DNA of 64,000 bases from UBA1479 sp040216635 (lineage in GTDB: Bacteria; Pseudomonadota; Alphaproteobacteria; Rhodospirillales; Casp-alpha2). The notes under the pieces were generated by a model. It was not told where the DNA came from, ran no database searches, and worked only from the letters and a program-made list of their open reading frames with translations. Location of the stretch: contig JAVJOU010000027.1 in NCBI GenBank assembly GCA_040216635.1, positions 1-64,000 on the forward strand. The letters run 5' to 3'. Of the stretch, positions 16,811-25,901 are shown one piece after another (within the stretch, counting starts at the first letter, position 1; each line of letters begins with the position of its first letter). The position numbers and the translations under genes are program-made.

Positions 16811-18775
16811 ATGACGGACAATCTGGGCAAACGCTTGTTTACCTATGCGGTGATCACCGATACGCATTTGAATCAGGGCGAGACGGAATGCAATTCACCG
16901 TTCGAGGTCAACAAACTGGCCAATGGCCGCATGCGTCATGTGGTACGCGACCTCAACACCCGCGAAGTCGATTTCGTGCTGCATCTGGGTGACCTGCTGC
17001 ACCCCGTACCCCATATCCCGCATCTGTATGAACAGGCGGCGCAATGCTTCAAGGATCAGGTCAAGGATCTGCGCCATAAGCTGTATGTCATTCCCGGCAA
17101 CCACGATGTTGGCGACAAGCCCGTGGACTGGTGCCCGGCGGGTATGGTGCGGGCGGAATTCCTGGACCTGTGGGACCAGCATTTCGGCGCCCATTATCAG
17201 GCTTTCGACCATCAGGACGTGCGTTTCGTTCTGATCGACGCGCAGATCATCAATTCGGGCCTGGCGGCGGAGGAGGAACAAAAAGCCTGGCTGGAAGGTG
17301 AACTGGCCCAGGCGGAACAGGACGGCAAACGGGTGTTCCTGAACACCCATTATCCGCCCTATCTGACCTATCCGGACGAGGACGAACACTACGACAACAT
17401 CGGCGAGCCAGGCCGATCCTGGCTTTTGGGGCTGATGGAAAAACACCGCATCGAAGCCATGTTCGCGGGCCATGTCCATAATTTCTGGTACCACCGCCAC
17501 GATGCCACGCAATGCTGGCTGCTGCCGTCGACAGCCTTCGTGCGCCAGGACTATTCGGAAATGTACCGCGCCAGCCCGCCGCCCGAATTCGAAGCCGGGC
17601 GCAACGACTGGAACAAGCTGGGCTATTTCATCGTCCATGTGTACGAGAACGGGCATCTGTGCGAAATCGTCCGCACATACGGTGCCGTGGCCGAACCGGG
17701 CGCTCCGGTGCCGGCGCCCATCGACCGGATTCCGCCGGTTCATCCCCTGGAAAGCCCCGTGACCCGGTTCGGCTTCGACATGCGGCAGAACTGGCTGGAG
17801 GTCATTGAAATCCCGCCTTCGGGCGGCCTTGACGAATTCGACCGCAAGCGCACGCGCAACGACTATGCCCTGATGGCCTTGATGGAAATGGGCGTCCGGC
17901 GCCTGCGCATCCCGGCCCGCGATCTTTTGGACCCAGGTCATCGCGCCCGTTTGGATGAATTGTCGGAATTGGGCTTCCTGTTTACCCTGTTTTCCTTCGA
18001 CGCGCCCGATCGGGAATTGGCCGACGCGGTCAAGGGAGCGAAAGGGCTGATCGATGCCTGGGAGGTCGCCCAGAACCTCGCCGATCTGCCCGCCGTGGCG
18101 GCGGCAGCACTTCCGGCGGCGCAGGCCGCAGGGGCGGATTTGTATCTGTCCAAGCTGCGCTCCAAGGACGAGATGGAGCGGGGCGGAGAGAAATATTACC
18201 ACATGATCAATCACGGCTTTACGCCCGACGAAGCGGATCAGATCGCCCAGGCTGCCGGGATCGCGGGCGTTGCCGGTTTGGTGTTCCGGGTCGCGGGCGA
18301 AACCGCGCCGGGACAGGCCACGGAACAGGTACTTGCCGCCCTGGCCCCCCATGGCTTGAAAGCCAGCTTGCATATCCGCATGTCGATCGGCAGCCCCGGC
18401 GCCAAACAGGCCGATCAGACCTGGGTCGCCATGCGTGCGGCCGAGGCTCTGGCCGCTGCCCATGCCCATGAAAACGCATATGTCTATTGCGACACCTTCG
18501 CCGACGTGGACCGGGGGTACTTCGCCCGCGAAGGAGTGGTCGACCGGCTTTACAATCCGCGTCCGGCTTTTCATGTGCTGAGGAATTTGACCGGGGCCCT
18601 GGCCGCGGCCGAAGATGGGGCCTGGGAAGTGCGGGCCGGTGACGGTGCCGTCACATCCGGCGATACGGGCGGTAGCGGCACGTCCATCGACCTTGTCACC
18701 GGCGAACGCCGGCCGGGTCAGTCAGGCGGTGTCGCCGTGGACGGCGGGCCCATGGCCTGGATCGCCCGATCATGA
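16811..18775 (+). CDS. Two-domain calcineurin-like metallophosphoesterase
   Basis: 654 residues from the ATG with GGAGG at 16797-16801. A longer frame upstream lacks such a site. Residues 10-300 form a metallophosphoesterase with ITDTHLN, HLGDLLH, PGNHDVG, NTHYPPY and FAGHVHNF, so all metal ligands are present. Residues 310-600 are a second, barrel-like domain with repeating strand-helix units (MGVRRLRIPARDLL, KLRSKDEM, GLVFRVAGE, ENAYVYCDTF) that I cannot assign. No signal peptide is seen. It is followed after 10 nt by the CoA-transferase gene. Confidence 0.82.
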   Translation: MTDNLGKRLFTYAVITDTHLNQGETECNSPFEVNKLANGRMRHVVRDLNTREVDFVLHLGDLLHPVPHIPHLYEQAAQCFKDQVKDLRHKLYVIPGNHDVGDKPVDWCPAGMVRAEFLDLWDQHFGAHYQAFDHQDVRFVLIDAQIINSGLAAEEEQKAWLEGELAQAEQDGKRVFLNTHYPPYLTYPDEDEHYDNIGEPGRSWLLGLMEKHRIEAMFAGHVHNFWYHRHDATQCWLLPSTAFVRQDYSEMYRASPPPEFEAGRNDWNKLGYFIVHVYENGHLCEIVRTYGAVAEPGAPVPAPIDRIPPVHPLESPVTRFGFDMRQNWLEVIEIPPSGGLDEFDRKRTRNDYALMALMEMGVRRLRIPARDLLDPGHRARLDELSELGFLFTLFSFDAPDRELADAVKGAKGLIDAWEVAQNLADLPAVAAAALPAAQAAGADLYLSKLRSKDEMERGGEKYYHMINHGFTPDEADQIAQAAGIAGVAGLVFRVAGETAPGQATEQVLAALAPHGLKASLHIRMSIGSPGAKQADQTWVAMRAAEALAAAHAHENAYVYCDTFADVDRGYFAREGVVDRLYNPRPAFHVLRNLTGALAAAEDGAWEVRAGDGAVTSGDTGGSGTSIDLVTGERRPGQSGGVAVDGGPMAWIARS

Positions 18776-18785
18776 GCAGCCAGAC

Positions 18786-20030
18786 ATGACCGGCCCGGGC
18801 CTGCCGCTTCAAGGCGTGCGCGTGCTGGATGCCAGCCACGTTCTGGCCGGTCCCTTCGCGACCTATCAGCTCTGTCTTATGGGGGCGGAAGCCGTGCGGG
18901 TGGAACGCATCGGCGGTGACGATTTCGTGCGCCGTCATGCGGGATCGGACGCGTTGAGGGCCCAGGGCATGGGCGGATCGTTCGCCGCCCAGAACGCGGG
19001 CAAGGCCTGCATCTTGTTGGACCTGAAGGCACCCGGCGGGCGCGAAGTGTTCTTGAAGCTTGCGGCGCAAAGCGACGTGGTGGTCGAAAATTACCGCCCC
19101 GGTGTGATGGACCGCCTGGGTGTCGGCTATGACGACGTGCGGGCCGTGAAGCCCGATGTGATTTACTGCTCGCTTACGGGCTATGGGCCCGACGGCCCCC
19201 TGGCAGGGGCACCGGCCTATGATCATATCGTCCAGGGCATGTCGGGCCTGATGAGCATGACCGGCACGGAACAATCCGGGCCGCAGCGGGTGGGCCTGCC
19301 GATCACCGATTACATCGCGGGCCTGACGGCGGCCATGGCGATATCCGGTGCGCTCCATCAATTGCGGCAGACGGGCCAAGGTCAGCATCTGAAAGTTCCC
19401 ATGCTGTCGTCGGTCCTGGCCATGATGGGAGTGTTCGCCATCGATGTGCAGACGGCCGGCCGGGAACGGGGCCTTATGGGCAACACGCCGTTCAGCGGCA
19501 GTCCCTTTGCCGGCCGGTTCGATACGGCCGAGGGCTATCTGGTGGTGACGGCCAACACGGCGGCCCAGGCGGCCCGCATGGTCCGGGCATTGGGCCTGGA
19601 TGATCTGGCGGACATGGCCGGCGACACGGCGCCCGATGCCCTGACCGAAGAACAGAAAACACAGGTGACGGCCGCCCTCGACCGTGTTTTCCGCACGAAA
19701 CCCGCGACGGAATGGGAACAGGTCTTGGCGGGGGCCAATGTGCCCGCCGGCAAGGTCCGCAATCTGGGTGAAATTTTAAACCACCCCCAGACCCTGGCGT
19801 CCGGTTGCCTCGACGACCTGCCCCTTCCCGGGATGGACGGGCCTGTGCAAATCCCCGGGCTTGGGTTTACCTCCGACGCCTGGCACCGCCGCCCGTTGCC
19901 GCAGCCGGAAGCACCGGGTGCGAGCACGCGCCGTGTCCTGGCTGCGGCCGGATACGACGATGCCGAAATCGATGCACTTGTCCGTGCAGGCGCGGTCGCC
20001 GGATCGGACCTGCCGCATAAGACGGACTAG
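18786..20030 (+). CDS. CaiB/BaiF family III CoA-transferase
   Basis: 414 residues. The N-terminus GVRVLDASHVLAGPFATYQLCLMGAEAVRVE has the usual family opening, and the catalytic Asp region is around AFAVDLKAPGGRE-type sequence (LLDLKAPGGRE) followed by VVVENYRPGVMDRLG. Family III enzymes move CoA between acyl chains by ping-pong at an Asp. Substrates are unknown. It begins 10 nt after the metallophosphoesterase and its stop overlaps the convergent dehydrogenase stop by CTAG. Confidence 0.9.
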   Translation: MTGPGLPLQGVRVLDASHVLAGPFATYQLCLMGAEAVRVERIGGDDFVRRHAGSDALRAQGMGGSFAAQNAGKACILLDLKAPGGREVFLKLAAQSDVVVENYRPGVMDRLGVGYDDVRAVKPDVIYCSLTGYGPDGPLAGAPAYDHIVQGMSGLMSMTGTEQSGPQRVGLPITDYIAGLTAAMAISGALHQLRQTGQGQHLKVPMLSSVLAMMGVFAIDVQTAGRERGLMGNTPFSGSPFAGRFDTAEGYLVVTANTAAQAARMVRALGLDDLADMAGDTAPDALTEEQKTQVTAALDRVFRTKPATEWEQVLAGANVPAGKVRNLGEILNHPQTLASGCLDDLPLPGMDGPVQIPGLGFTSDAWHRRPLPQPEAPGASTRRVLAAAGYDDAEIDALVRAGAVAGSDLPHKTD

Positions 20031-20983
20031 TCGAGAATATCCTTCCGCGCGCGCAGAATGGTCATCACGGCGCGGTCGCGCCAGGCCGCGCGGGCGTCCT
20101 TCTGGTCCAACGGCAGGGCGGCCCGCCGCTGGGCCGCGACCTGGGCGACCATCTCATCCGTCCAGGGATCATTCTGTCCCCGTTCAGCACCCAGGCGGGC
20201 ATAGGACGGGCCCATCCGTTTGGCATGCCCTTCGATGCCGCCTTGGGCATTCAGGTCCGCGTTTTCGAACGGGCCGGTTACGGCCAGGCGGATGCCCATG
20301 CCGTCGCGCACCAGGCGGTCGATATCGTCGGCCGTGGTAACCCCATCCCGGACCAGGCAATAGGCTTCCCGCAGCAAAGCCCCCTGCAGGCGGTTGAACA
20401 CGAACCCCTCGACCTCTTTGTTGACGCGGACCGGCGTCATGGCGGCACGGGTCAACAGGTCCTCGCAGCGGCTTGCCGCCTCGGGGGCGGTGAAGGGGGC
20501 GGGCACGACCTCGACCACGCGGATCAGAAAGGGCGGGTTGCCCGGATGCAGGACCAGGCAGCGTTCCCGCCCCGAAACATGATCGAATATCCGGGAAGGT
20601 TCGATGAACGAGGTCGAACTGGCGATGGTGCAGTTTTCGGGTGCGGCGGCGGCCACGCGGGCAAGCAGGTCGCGTTTGAGGTCCAAATCCTCGGGCGCGC
20701 TTTCCTGAACGTGGTCGGTACCATCCAGCGCCGCTTCCAGGTTATCCATGGGTGTTATGCGCGGCATGATGACGTCGGGCGCTTCATCGACCAGATCGAA
20801 AGCGGCCAGATCGTTCAGGCGCGCCCGCGCCATGTCCAAGGCGGCGGGCAGCCGGGCCGCATCGGCATCGAACAGCCGCACGGCCATTCCGGCACCGGCG
20901 AATACAACGGCCCAGGCCGTGCCGATGGTGCCGGCGCCGATCAGGGTGACCGTCGGGGCCGCGGGCAGATTTGTCAGTGTCAT
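20027..20983 (-). CDS. 3-hydroxyacyl-CoA dehydrogenase family protein
   Basis: 318 residues from the ATG preceded by GGAGGAGAC. The NAD motif is VTLIGAGTIGTAWAVVFAGAG. The catalytic His lies in LVLHPGNPPFLIRVVEVVPAP, and a dimerisation domain with FVFNRLQGALLREAYCLV follows. The short single-domain form resembles 3-hydroxybutyryl-CoA, L-carnitine or L-gulonate (lambda-crystallin type) dehydrogenases. The HPGNPP variant in place of HFFNP favours the latter groups. Confidence 0.88.
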   Translation of the reverse strand: MTLTNLPAAPTVTLIGAGTIGTAWAVVFAGAGMAVRLFDADAARLPAALDMARARLNDLAAFDLVDEAPDVIMPRITPMDNLEAALDGTDHVQESAPEDLDLKRDLLARVAAAAPENCTIASSTSFIEPSRIFDHVSGRERCLVLHPGNPPFLIRVVEVVPAPFTAPEAASRCEDLLTRAAMTPVRVNKEVEGFVFNRLQGALLREAYCLVRDGVTTADDIDRLVRDGMGIRLAVTGPFENADLNAQGGIEGHAKRMGPSYARLGAERGQNDPWTDEMVAQVAAQRRAALPLDQKDARAAWRDRAVMTILRARKDILD

Positions 20984-21173
20984 GAATGTCTCCTCCGTCG
21001 TCGCGAAGCCGGGGCCTCGCATCGCCATCATGTCGTGAGCGGAGCCGATGATGCAACGAAGTATCTTGATTGTCATTTCGGCGATGGATATGCTGCACTG
21101 CAGCAACACATCCGCAACGGTGGGGAGTGTGTCATGGACCTAAGTTTCCAACGTGGGAATCCGGCTCGCCACC

Positions 21174-21761
21174 ATGTCCGACAGCAAACTCAGCATTGTC
21201 GTTATTGACGAAAACCCGGTTCGGGCCGCGATCCTGATGGACGGCTTGGCGGAATCCGGACATGCGGATGTCGTTCATATCGACAATGTCGACAACCTTC
21301 TGAAAAAGATTTTCGCCATCGATCCGGACGTGATCCTGATCGATCTGGAAAACCCGTCCCGCGACACGCTGGAACAGATGTTCCAGGTCTCGCGCGAAGT
21401 GCGCCGCCCGACCGCCGTGTTCGTGGACGAGACCGATCGCGCCATGACCGATGCCGCCGTCGATGCCGGCGTCAGCGCCTATATCGTCGACGGTTTGAAG
21501 AAAGAGCGCGTCAATCAGGTCGTCGATTTGACCATTTCCCGGTTCAATGCGTTTTCGCGCCTGCAGGCGGAATTGTCCGAAGCCAAGACGGCGCTCAGCG
21601 AACGCAAGACCATCGAACGCGCCAAGGGCATCCTGATGCAGACCCGCGGTATGAGCGAGGAACAGGCCTATGCGGCCCTGCGCAAGACCGCCATGAACGA
21701 GAAAAAGCGCATCGTCGATATCGCCAACAGCCTGGTCACGGCCGACCAGATCGCATCGTGA
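21174..21761 (+). CDS. nasT: NasT-type ANTAR antiterminator (nitrate response)
   Basis: 195 residues. A pseudo-receiver domain (residues 5-120) is followed by an ANTAR RNA-binding domain ending with ERAKGILMQTRGMSEEQAYAALRKTAM. NasT binds a two-hairpin leader RNA and prevents termination once freed from NasS. The ATG 21174 gives MSDSKLSIVVIDENP. A GTG at 21153 would add 7 residues, and neither has a strong ribosome site. nasS follows after 9 nt, and the nitrate operon with a long leader follows nasS. The usual order in relatives is nasS then nasT, so the order here is reversed. Confidence 0.9.
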   Translation: MSDSKLSIVVIDENPVRAAILMDGLAESGHADVVHIDNVDNLLKKIFAIDPDVILIDLENPSRDTLEQMFQVSREVRRPTAVFVDETDRAMTDAAVDAGVSAYIVDGLKKERVNQVVDLTISRFNAFSRLQAELSEAKTALSERKTIERAKGILMQTRGMSEEQAYAALRKTAMNEKKRIVDIANSLVTADQIAS

Positions 21762-21770
21762 CGGCGCGCC

Positions 21771-22997
21771 ATGGAGATCACGGTGTTGGATAGCCAGGGG
21801 GGAGATCGGGACAATTCGTCGGACGCCGACGCCCGGCCCGAAATCGCCACCGTACATGCCGGGATCATCCCGCTTCTGGATTGCGCGCCGCTGGTCGCCG
21901 CCGCCGAATTCGGGTTTGCGGAAAAGTGCGGTCTGGAACTGGCGCTGTCGCGCGAGCAATCCTGGGCATCGATCCGCGACAAGGTGTCCATCGGGCATCT
22001 GGATTGCGCCCATATGCTGGGCCCCATGGTGCTGGCATCGACCCTGGGTGTGGGACATGTCCGCACGCCGATGATCGCCCCCATGGCGCTGGGGTTGAAC
22101 GGCAATGCGATCACCGTTTCATCGGACCTTCATGCCCGCCTGAAGGCAGCCGGCATGACCGGTGATGACGTGATGTCGGGCGCGCACGCGCTCAAGACCG
22201 TGATCGACGAAAACCTCAAGGCTGGGCGTCCGCCCCTGACGTTCGGCATCGTCTTTCCGTTTTCCGCCCATAATTACGAGCTGCGCGGCTGGCTGGCCGC
22301 TGCGGGGATCAACCCCGATTTCGACCTGCGCCTGGTCGTTATCCCGCCGCCGTTGATGGTCGCCAATCTGGACCAGGGGCTGATCGACGGGTTCTGCGTC
22401 GGCGCGCCCTGGAACGCCGTCGCGGTCGAGGCCGGTGTGGGCGAGATCGTCGTCACCAAATCGCAGCTTTGGCACAACGGGCCGGAAAAAGTTCTGGGTG
22501 TGCGCGAAACCTGGGCCCAGGCCCATCCCCGTACCTTGCGCGCCCTGATCCGCGCCTTGGTCGAGGCCGCGCGCTGGGTGGAGATGCCGGAAAACCGGCT
22601 GGCCGTCGCCGAAACCCTGTCGGCGCCGACATATCTGGATACTGATGCTGCGATCATTGCCCGCTGCATGGCAGGCGCCTTGCCGGCATCGGATTCCGCA
22701 GACCTGGCTCCGGACCCGGACTTCATCACGTTCTTCCGGGATGATGCCAACTTTCCCTGGCGATCCCATGCGGCCTGGTTCGCCGCACAGATGATCCGCT
22801 GGCGGCAGATCGATCAGGACACGGATGTCGGCGCTTTGGCCGAACAGGTTTACCGCCCGGATATGTATCGGGATGCGGTTCGTACGCTTGATTTGCCGGT
22901 TCCCGACGTGGACTGGAAGTCCGAGGGCATGGGTGAGTCCGAGGGCCGCTTCTTCGGCGGCGCCGTGTTCGCGCCTGCTGAGCATAAATTTGATTAA
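21771..22997 (+). CDS. nasS: NasS nitrate/nitrite sensor (NrtA-like, no signal peptide)
   Basis: 408 residues related along their length to the NrtA protein encoded 370 nt downstream, sharing blocks such as DGAHMLAGQPLG (here LDCAHMLGPMVL), the HNYELR block (SAHNYELRGWLAAAG) and the GYCVGEPWN block (GFCVGAPWN). It has no signal peptide, so it is cytoplasmic. By family it holds NasT inactive and releases it on binding nitrate or nitrite. Its 3' end runs into a long AT-rich inverted repeat. Confidence 0.9.
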   Translation: MEITVLDSQGGDRDNSSDADARPEIATVHAGIIPLLDCAPLVAAAEFGFAEKCGLELALSREQSWASIRDKVSIGHLDCAHMLGPMVLASTLGVGHVRTPMIAPMALGLNGNAITVSSDLHARLKAAGMTGDDVMSGAHALKTVIDENLKAGRPPLTFGIVFPFSAHNYELRGWLAAAGINPDFDLRLVVIPPPLMVANLDQGLIDGFCVGAPWNAVAVEAGVGEIVVTKSQLWHNGPEKVLGVRETWAQAHPRTLRALIRALVEAARWVEMPENRLAVAETLSAPTYLDTDAAIIARCMAGALPASDSADLAPDPDFITFFRDDANFPWRSHAAWFAAQMIRWRQIDQDTDVGALAEQVYRPDMYRDAVRTLDLPVPDVDWKSEGMGESEGRFFGGAVFAPAEHKFD

Positions 22998-23036
22998 ATT
23001 TTATACAGTGAATAGTTTACTGTTTAAATTTTAATC
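22992..23036. promoter_or_regulatory. 18-bp imperfect AT-rich inverted repeat
   Basis: GATTAAATTTTATACAGT (22992-23009) and ACTGTTTAAATTTTAATC (23019-23036) are complementary at 16 of 18 positions around a 9-nt centre. The left arm includes the nasS stop codon. It is either a terminator-like stem or an upstream operator or enhancer for the sigma-54 promoter 64 nt downstream. Confidence 0.6.
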
Positions 23037-23099
23037 ATTAAGATGGCTTGTATACCATCGAAACTTCCATAATTAATTGATTTCATTAATTTTTTAGTT

Positions 23100-23115
23100 T
23101 GGCATGCCTTGTGCA
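23100..23115 (+). promoter_or_regulatory. Sigma-54-type promoter of the nitrate operon
   Basis: TGGCATGCCTTGTGCA matches the consensus TGGCACGNNNNTTGCW at all but two positions, and keeps the essential GG (23101-23102) and GC (23113-23114) with the correct spacing. Transcription should start near 23126. The AT-rich stretch upstream suits NtrC-type activation and DNA bending, as expected for nitrogen-limitation control. Confidence 0.7.
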
Positions 23116-23125
23116 ATGCAGCATG

Positions 23126-23365
23126 CATAGTCGGAACGCCGATGACCGCCGTTCAAGTCGACGCCTTGGCTCGTAGATGAGCCGAACAAAGAAACAATAA
23201 TAACGGGCCCAACAATGCGCCCACGAAGCATGGCCGCTTCCTAGACCGAATTCCGCCACTGGGAGTTCGATGAAGGACGCGGCCGATTTATTTCCAATGC
23301 GGGGAAACGAGAGGCCATTTGGGCGGAAGTCCACATGGAAAAGCGATTAATCAGGAGTTTCAATT
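23126..23365 (+). promoter_or_regulatory. Putative NasT-responsive leader of nrtA
   Basis: 240 nt of predicted untranslated leader before nrtA. Visible stems: GGCTC/GAGCC around the hexamer GTAGAT (23169-23184 region), a long stem closed by GGCCGC and GCGGCC spanning about 23231-23284, and TTTCC/GGGAA (23291-23306) with loop AATGCG. That loop has A at position 1 and G at position 4, as in ANTAR target loops. No classical U-tract terminator was found, so the antitermination model is inferred mainly from nasT. Confidence 0.45.
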
Positions 23366-24766
23366 GTGAAACACACATCGAAAACCAAACGCTCGTTTCT
23401 GAAAACCCTCACCGCCGCCGTGGTGGCCGTGGGTTTGGGCGGCGCCACGGCCATGCCGGCGGGTGCCGCGGAACTTGAACTTGAAAAAGAAGAACTGAAG
23501 TTCGGCTTCATCAAGCTGACCGATATGGCGCCCCTGGCCATTGCCTATGAAAAAGGGTTCTTCGAAGACGAAGGCCTGTTCGTGACCTTGGAAGCCCAGG
23601 CCAACTGGAAGGTTCTTCTGGACCGGGTCATCGACGGGCAGCTTGACGGCGCCCATATGCTGGCCGGTCAGCCGCTGGGGGCCACCATCGGGTTCGGAAC
23701 GCAAGCCCATATCATCACGCCTTTCTCCATGGACCTGAACGGCAACGGCATCACCGTTTCCAATGAGGTCTGGGCCAAGATGAAAAAGCACATCCCCCAT
23801 CAGGACGGAAAGCCGGTCCACCCGATCAAGGCCGATTACCTGAAGCCCGTGATCGCCGAATACAAGGCCGAGGGCAAGCCCTTCAAGATGGGCATGGTGT
23901 TCCCGGTTTCGACCCATAACTACGAACTGCGCTATTGGCTGGCCGCAGGCGATATCCACCCCGGGTTCTATTCCAAATCCGATATCTCGGGCCAGATCAA
24001 GGCCGATGCTTTGCTGTCCGTGACTCCGCCGCCGCAAATGCCGGCGACCATGGAAGCCGGGACGATCCACGGCTACTGCGTGGGTGAGCCGTGGAACCAG
24101 CAGGCCGTATTCAAGGGCATCGGCGTGCCGGTGATCACCGATTACGAAATCTGGAAGGACAATCCGGAAAAGGTCTTCGGCATCACCAAGGAATTCGCCG
24201 ACAAGTACCCCAACACCACCCTGGCCATGACCAAGGCCATGATCCGCGCCGCCATGTGGTTGGATGAAAACAACGACGCCAACCGCAAGGAAGCCGTGAA
24301 GATCCTGTCGCGCTCCGAATATGTGGGCGCGGATTACGAAGTCATCGCCAATTCCATGACCGGCACCTTCGAGTATGAGAAGGGCGATAAGCGGCCGCTC
24401 AAGGACTTCAACGTGTTCTTCCGCTATTTCGCGACCTATCCCTATTACTCGGACGCCGTCTGGTACCTGACCCAGATGCGCCGTTGGGGACAGATCCCCG
24501 AAGGCAAGTCGGACGGCTGGTATCACGACATCGCCAAGAAGGTGTATCGCCCCGACATCTACCTGAAAGCGGCCAAGCTGCTGGTCGATGACGGTGTCGC
24601 TGCGAAAAAGGACTTTCCCTGGGACACGGACGGGTTCCGTGCGCCGCAGTCGGAATTCATCGACGGCATCACCTTCGACGGCAAGAAACCCAATGACTAT
24701 CTGACCAAGTTCTCCATCGGCCTGAAAAAGAACCAGGTCGTCGTGGGGGCGGACGTACAGGGTTAG
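23366..24766 (+). CDS. nrtA: Nitrate ABC transporter substrate-binding protein NrtA
   Basis: 466 residues. The N-terminus TKRSFLKTLTAAVVAVGLGG is a Tat-like (KR) or Sec signal with an Ala-rich cleavage region. The mature part is a CmpA/NrtA-type protein with FGFIKLTDMAPLAIAYEKGFF, DGAHMLAGQPLG, THNYELRYWLAAG and HGYCVGEPWNQQ. It captures nitrate in the periplasm for NrtB. A stem-loop in the 91-nt gap to nrtB may help keep nrtA mRNA more abundant. The start is preceded by AGGAG (23352-23356). Confidence 0.95.
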   Translation: MKHTSKTKRSFLKTLTAAVVAVGLGGATAMPAGAAELELEKEELKFGFIKLTDMAPLAIAYEKGFFEDEGLFVTLEAQANWKVLLDRVIDGQLDGAHMLAGQPLGATIGFGTQAHIITPFSMDLNGNGITVSNEVWAKMKKHIPHQDGKPVHPIKADYLKPVIAEYKAEGKPFKMGMVFPVSTHNYELRYWLAAGDIHPGFYSKSDISGQIKADALLSVTPPPQMPATMEAGTIHGYCVGEPWNQQAVFKGIGVPVITDYEIWKDNPEKVFGITKEFADKYPNTTLAMTKAMIRAAMWLDENNDANRKEAVKILSRSEYVGADYEVIANSMTGTFEYEKGDKRPLKDFNVFFRYFATYPYYSDAVWYLTQMRRWGQIPEGKSDGWYHDIAKKVYRPDIYLKAAKLLVDDGVAAKKDFPWDTDGFRAPQSEFIDGITFDGKKPNDYLTKFSIGLKKNQVVVGADVQG

Positions 24767-24784
24767 ACCCACAACTGACGGGAC

Positions 24785-24811
24785 GGGGCCGCTGTTTCCT
24801 CCGGCGGCTCC
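24785..24811 (+). promoter_or_regulatory. Intercistronic stem-loop between nrtA and nrtB
   Basis: GGGGCCGC (24785-24792) pairs with GCGGCTCC (24804-24811) with one G-U pair. There is no U-tract. It is probably an mRNA-stabilising or attenuating stem after the binding-protein gene. Confidence 0.5.
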
Positions 24812-24857
24812 GGCCCACCCCTCCGGTTGCAAGCAAAAGATTGAAAGAGAACGTGCC

Positions 24858-25883
24858 ATGACCGCCATCACCGCAAACCGCGTCAACAATGTTCTGACGC
24901 TGATCGGCCTGACCTGGTTCACGCCGGTCATACGGATGATCTCCGGTGAAAACCCGCGCCAGGAACTGGTTCAGCTTTGGCGCCTTTTGGGCATTCCCGT
25001 CGTGGCCTTCGCCGTGTTCCTGGGCCTGTGGTCGCACCTTGCCCAGCAGGTCGAAACCAGCCTGGGCAAGATTCCCGGCCCCGTCGGTGTCTATGAAGAA
25101 GCGGTCAGCCTGTGGGAAGACCACAAGATTCAGCGCGAAAAAGAAGCCGCGTTCTACGAGCGTCAGGAAAGGCGCCACGCCAAGAAATTGGCCGCCGACC
25201 CGAACGCCGAGGTCAAATGGCGGACCTACACGGGCAAGCCCAGCTATGTGGACCAGATTTTCACCAGCCTGAAGACTGTGTTCATGGGCTTTTTGATCGC
25301 GACCGCCTTCGCCGTGCCGATCGGCATCCTGTGTGGCCTGTCACCTTTGTTCAACGCCGCCATGAATCCCTTGATACAGATATTCAAACCGGTTTCGCCG
25401 CTGGCCTGGCTGCCGATCGTGACCATGGTGGTCAGCGCGGTTTACGTCAGCAACGACCCGATGTTCGAAAAATCTTTTCTCAACTCGGCCATCACGGTGA
25501 CGTTGTGCTCGCTCTGGCCGACTTTGATCAATACCTCTGTCGGCGTCGCCTCCATCGACCGCGATCTGGTCAACGTGGGCCGGGTGTTGAAGCTCAACTG
25601 GATGACCAAGGTCACCAAGATGGTTTTGCCGTCGGCCCTGCCGTTGATCTTCACGGGCCTCCGCCTGTCCTTGGGTGTCGGCTGGATGGTGCTGATTGCC
25701 GCCGAAATGCTGGCCCAGAACCCGGGCTTGGGAAAATTCGTGTGGGACGAATTCCAGAACGGCTCCTCCCATTCGCTCGGCAAGATCATGGTTGCCGTGT
25801 TCACCATCGGCATCATCGGTTTCCTGCTCGACCGCGTCATGCAGACCCTGCAGGGCCTGCTGACCTTCTCCGACAAACGCTAG
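24858..25883 (+). CDS. nrtB: Nitrate ABC transporter permease NrtB
   Basis: 341 residues, longer than the usual 280 because of a charged insertion at about residues 85-130 (EKEAAFYERQERRHAKKLA) before the core. The core has the BPD-type permease helices and EAA-like loop around NWMTKVTKMVLPSALPLIFTGLRLSLG, then WMVLIAAEMLAQNPGLGKFVWDEFQ. It forms the membrane channel of the nitrate transporter, with the fused ATPase encoded 18 nt downstream. Confidence 0.93.
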   Translation: MTAITANRVNNVLTLIGLTWFTPVIRMISGENPRQELVQLWRLLGIPVVAFAVFLGLWSHLAQQVETSLGKIPGPVGVYEEAVSLWEDHKIQREKEAAFYERQERRHAKKLAADPNAEVKWRTYTGKPSYVDQIFTSLKTVFMGFLIATAFAVPIGILCGLSPLFNAAMNPLIQIFKPVSPLAWLPIVTMVVSAVYVSNDPMFEKSFLNSAITVTLCSLWPTLINTSVGVASIDRDLVNVGRVLKLNWMTKVTKMVLPSALPLIFTGLRLSLGVGWMVLIAAEMLAQNPGLGKFVWDEFQNGSSHSLGKIMVAVFTIGIIGFLLDRVMQTLQGLLTFSDKR

Positions 25884-25901
25884 AATAAAAGGACCGGAAG
25901 C

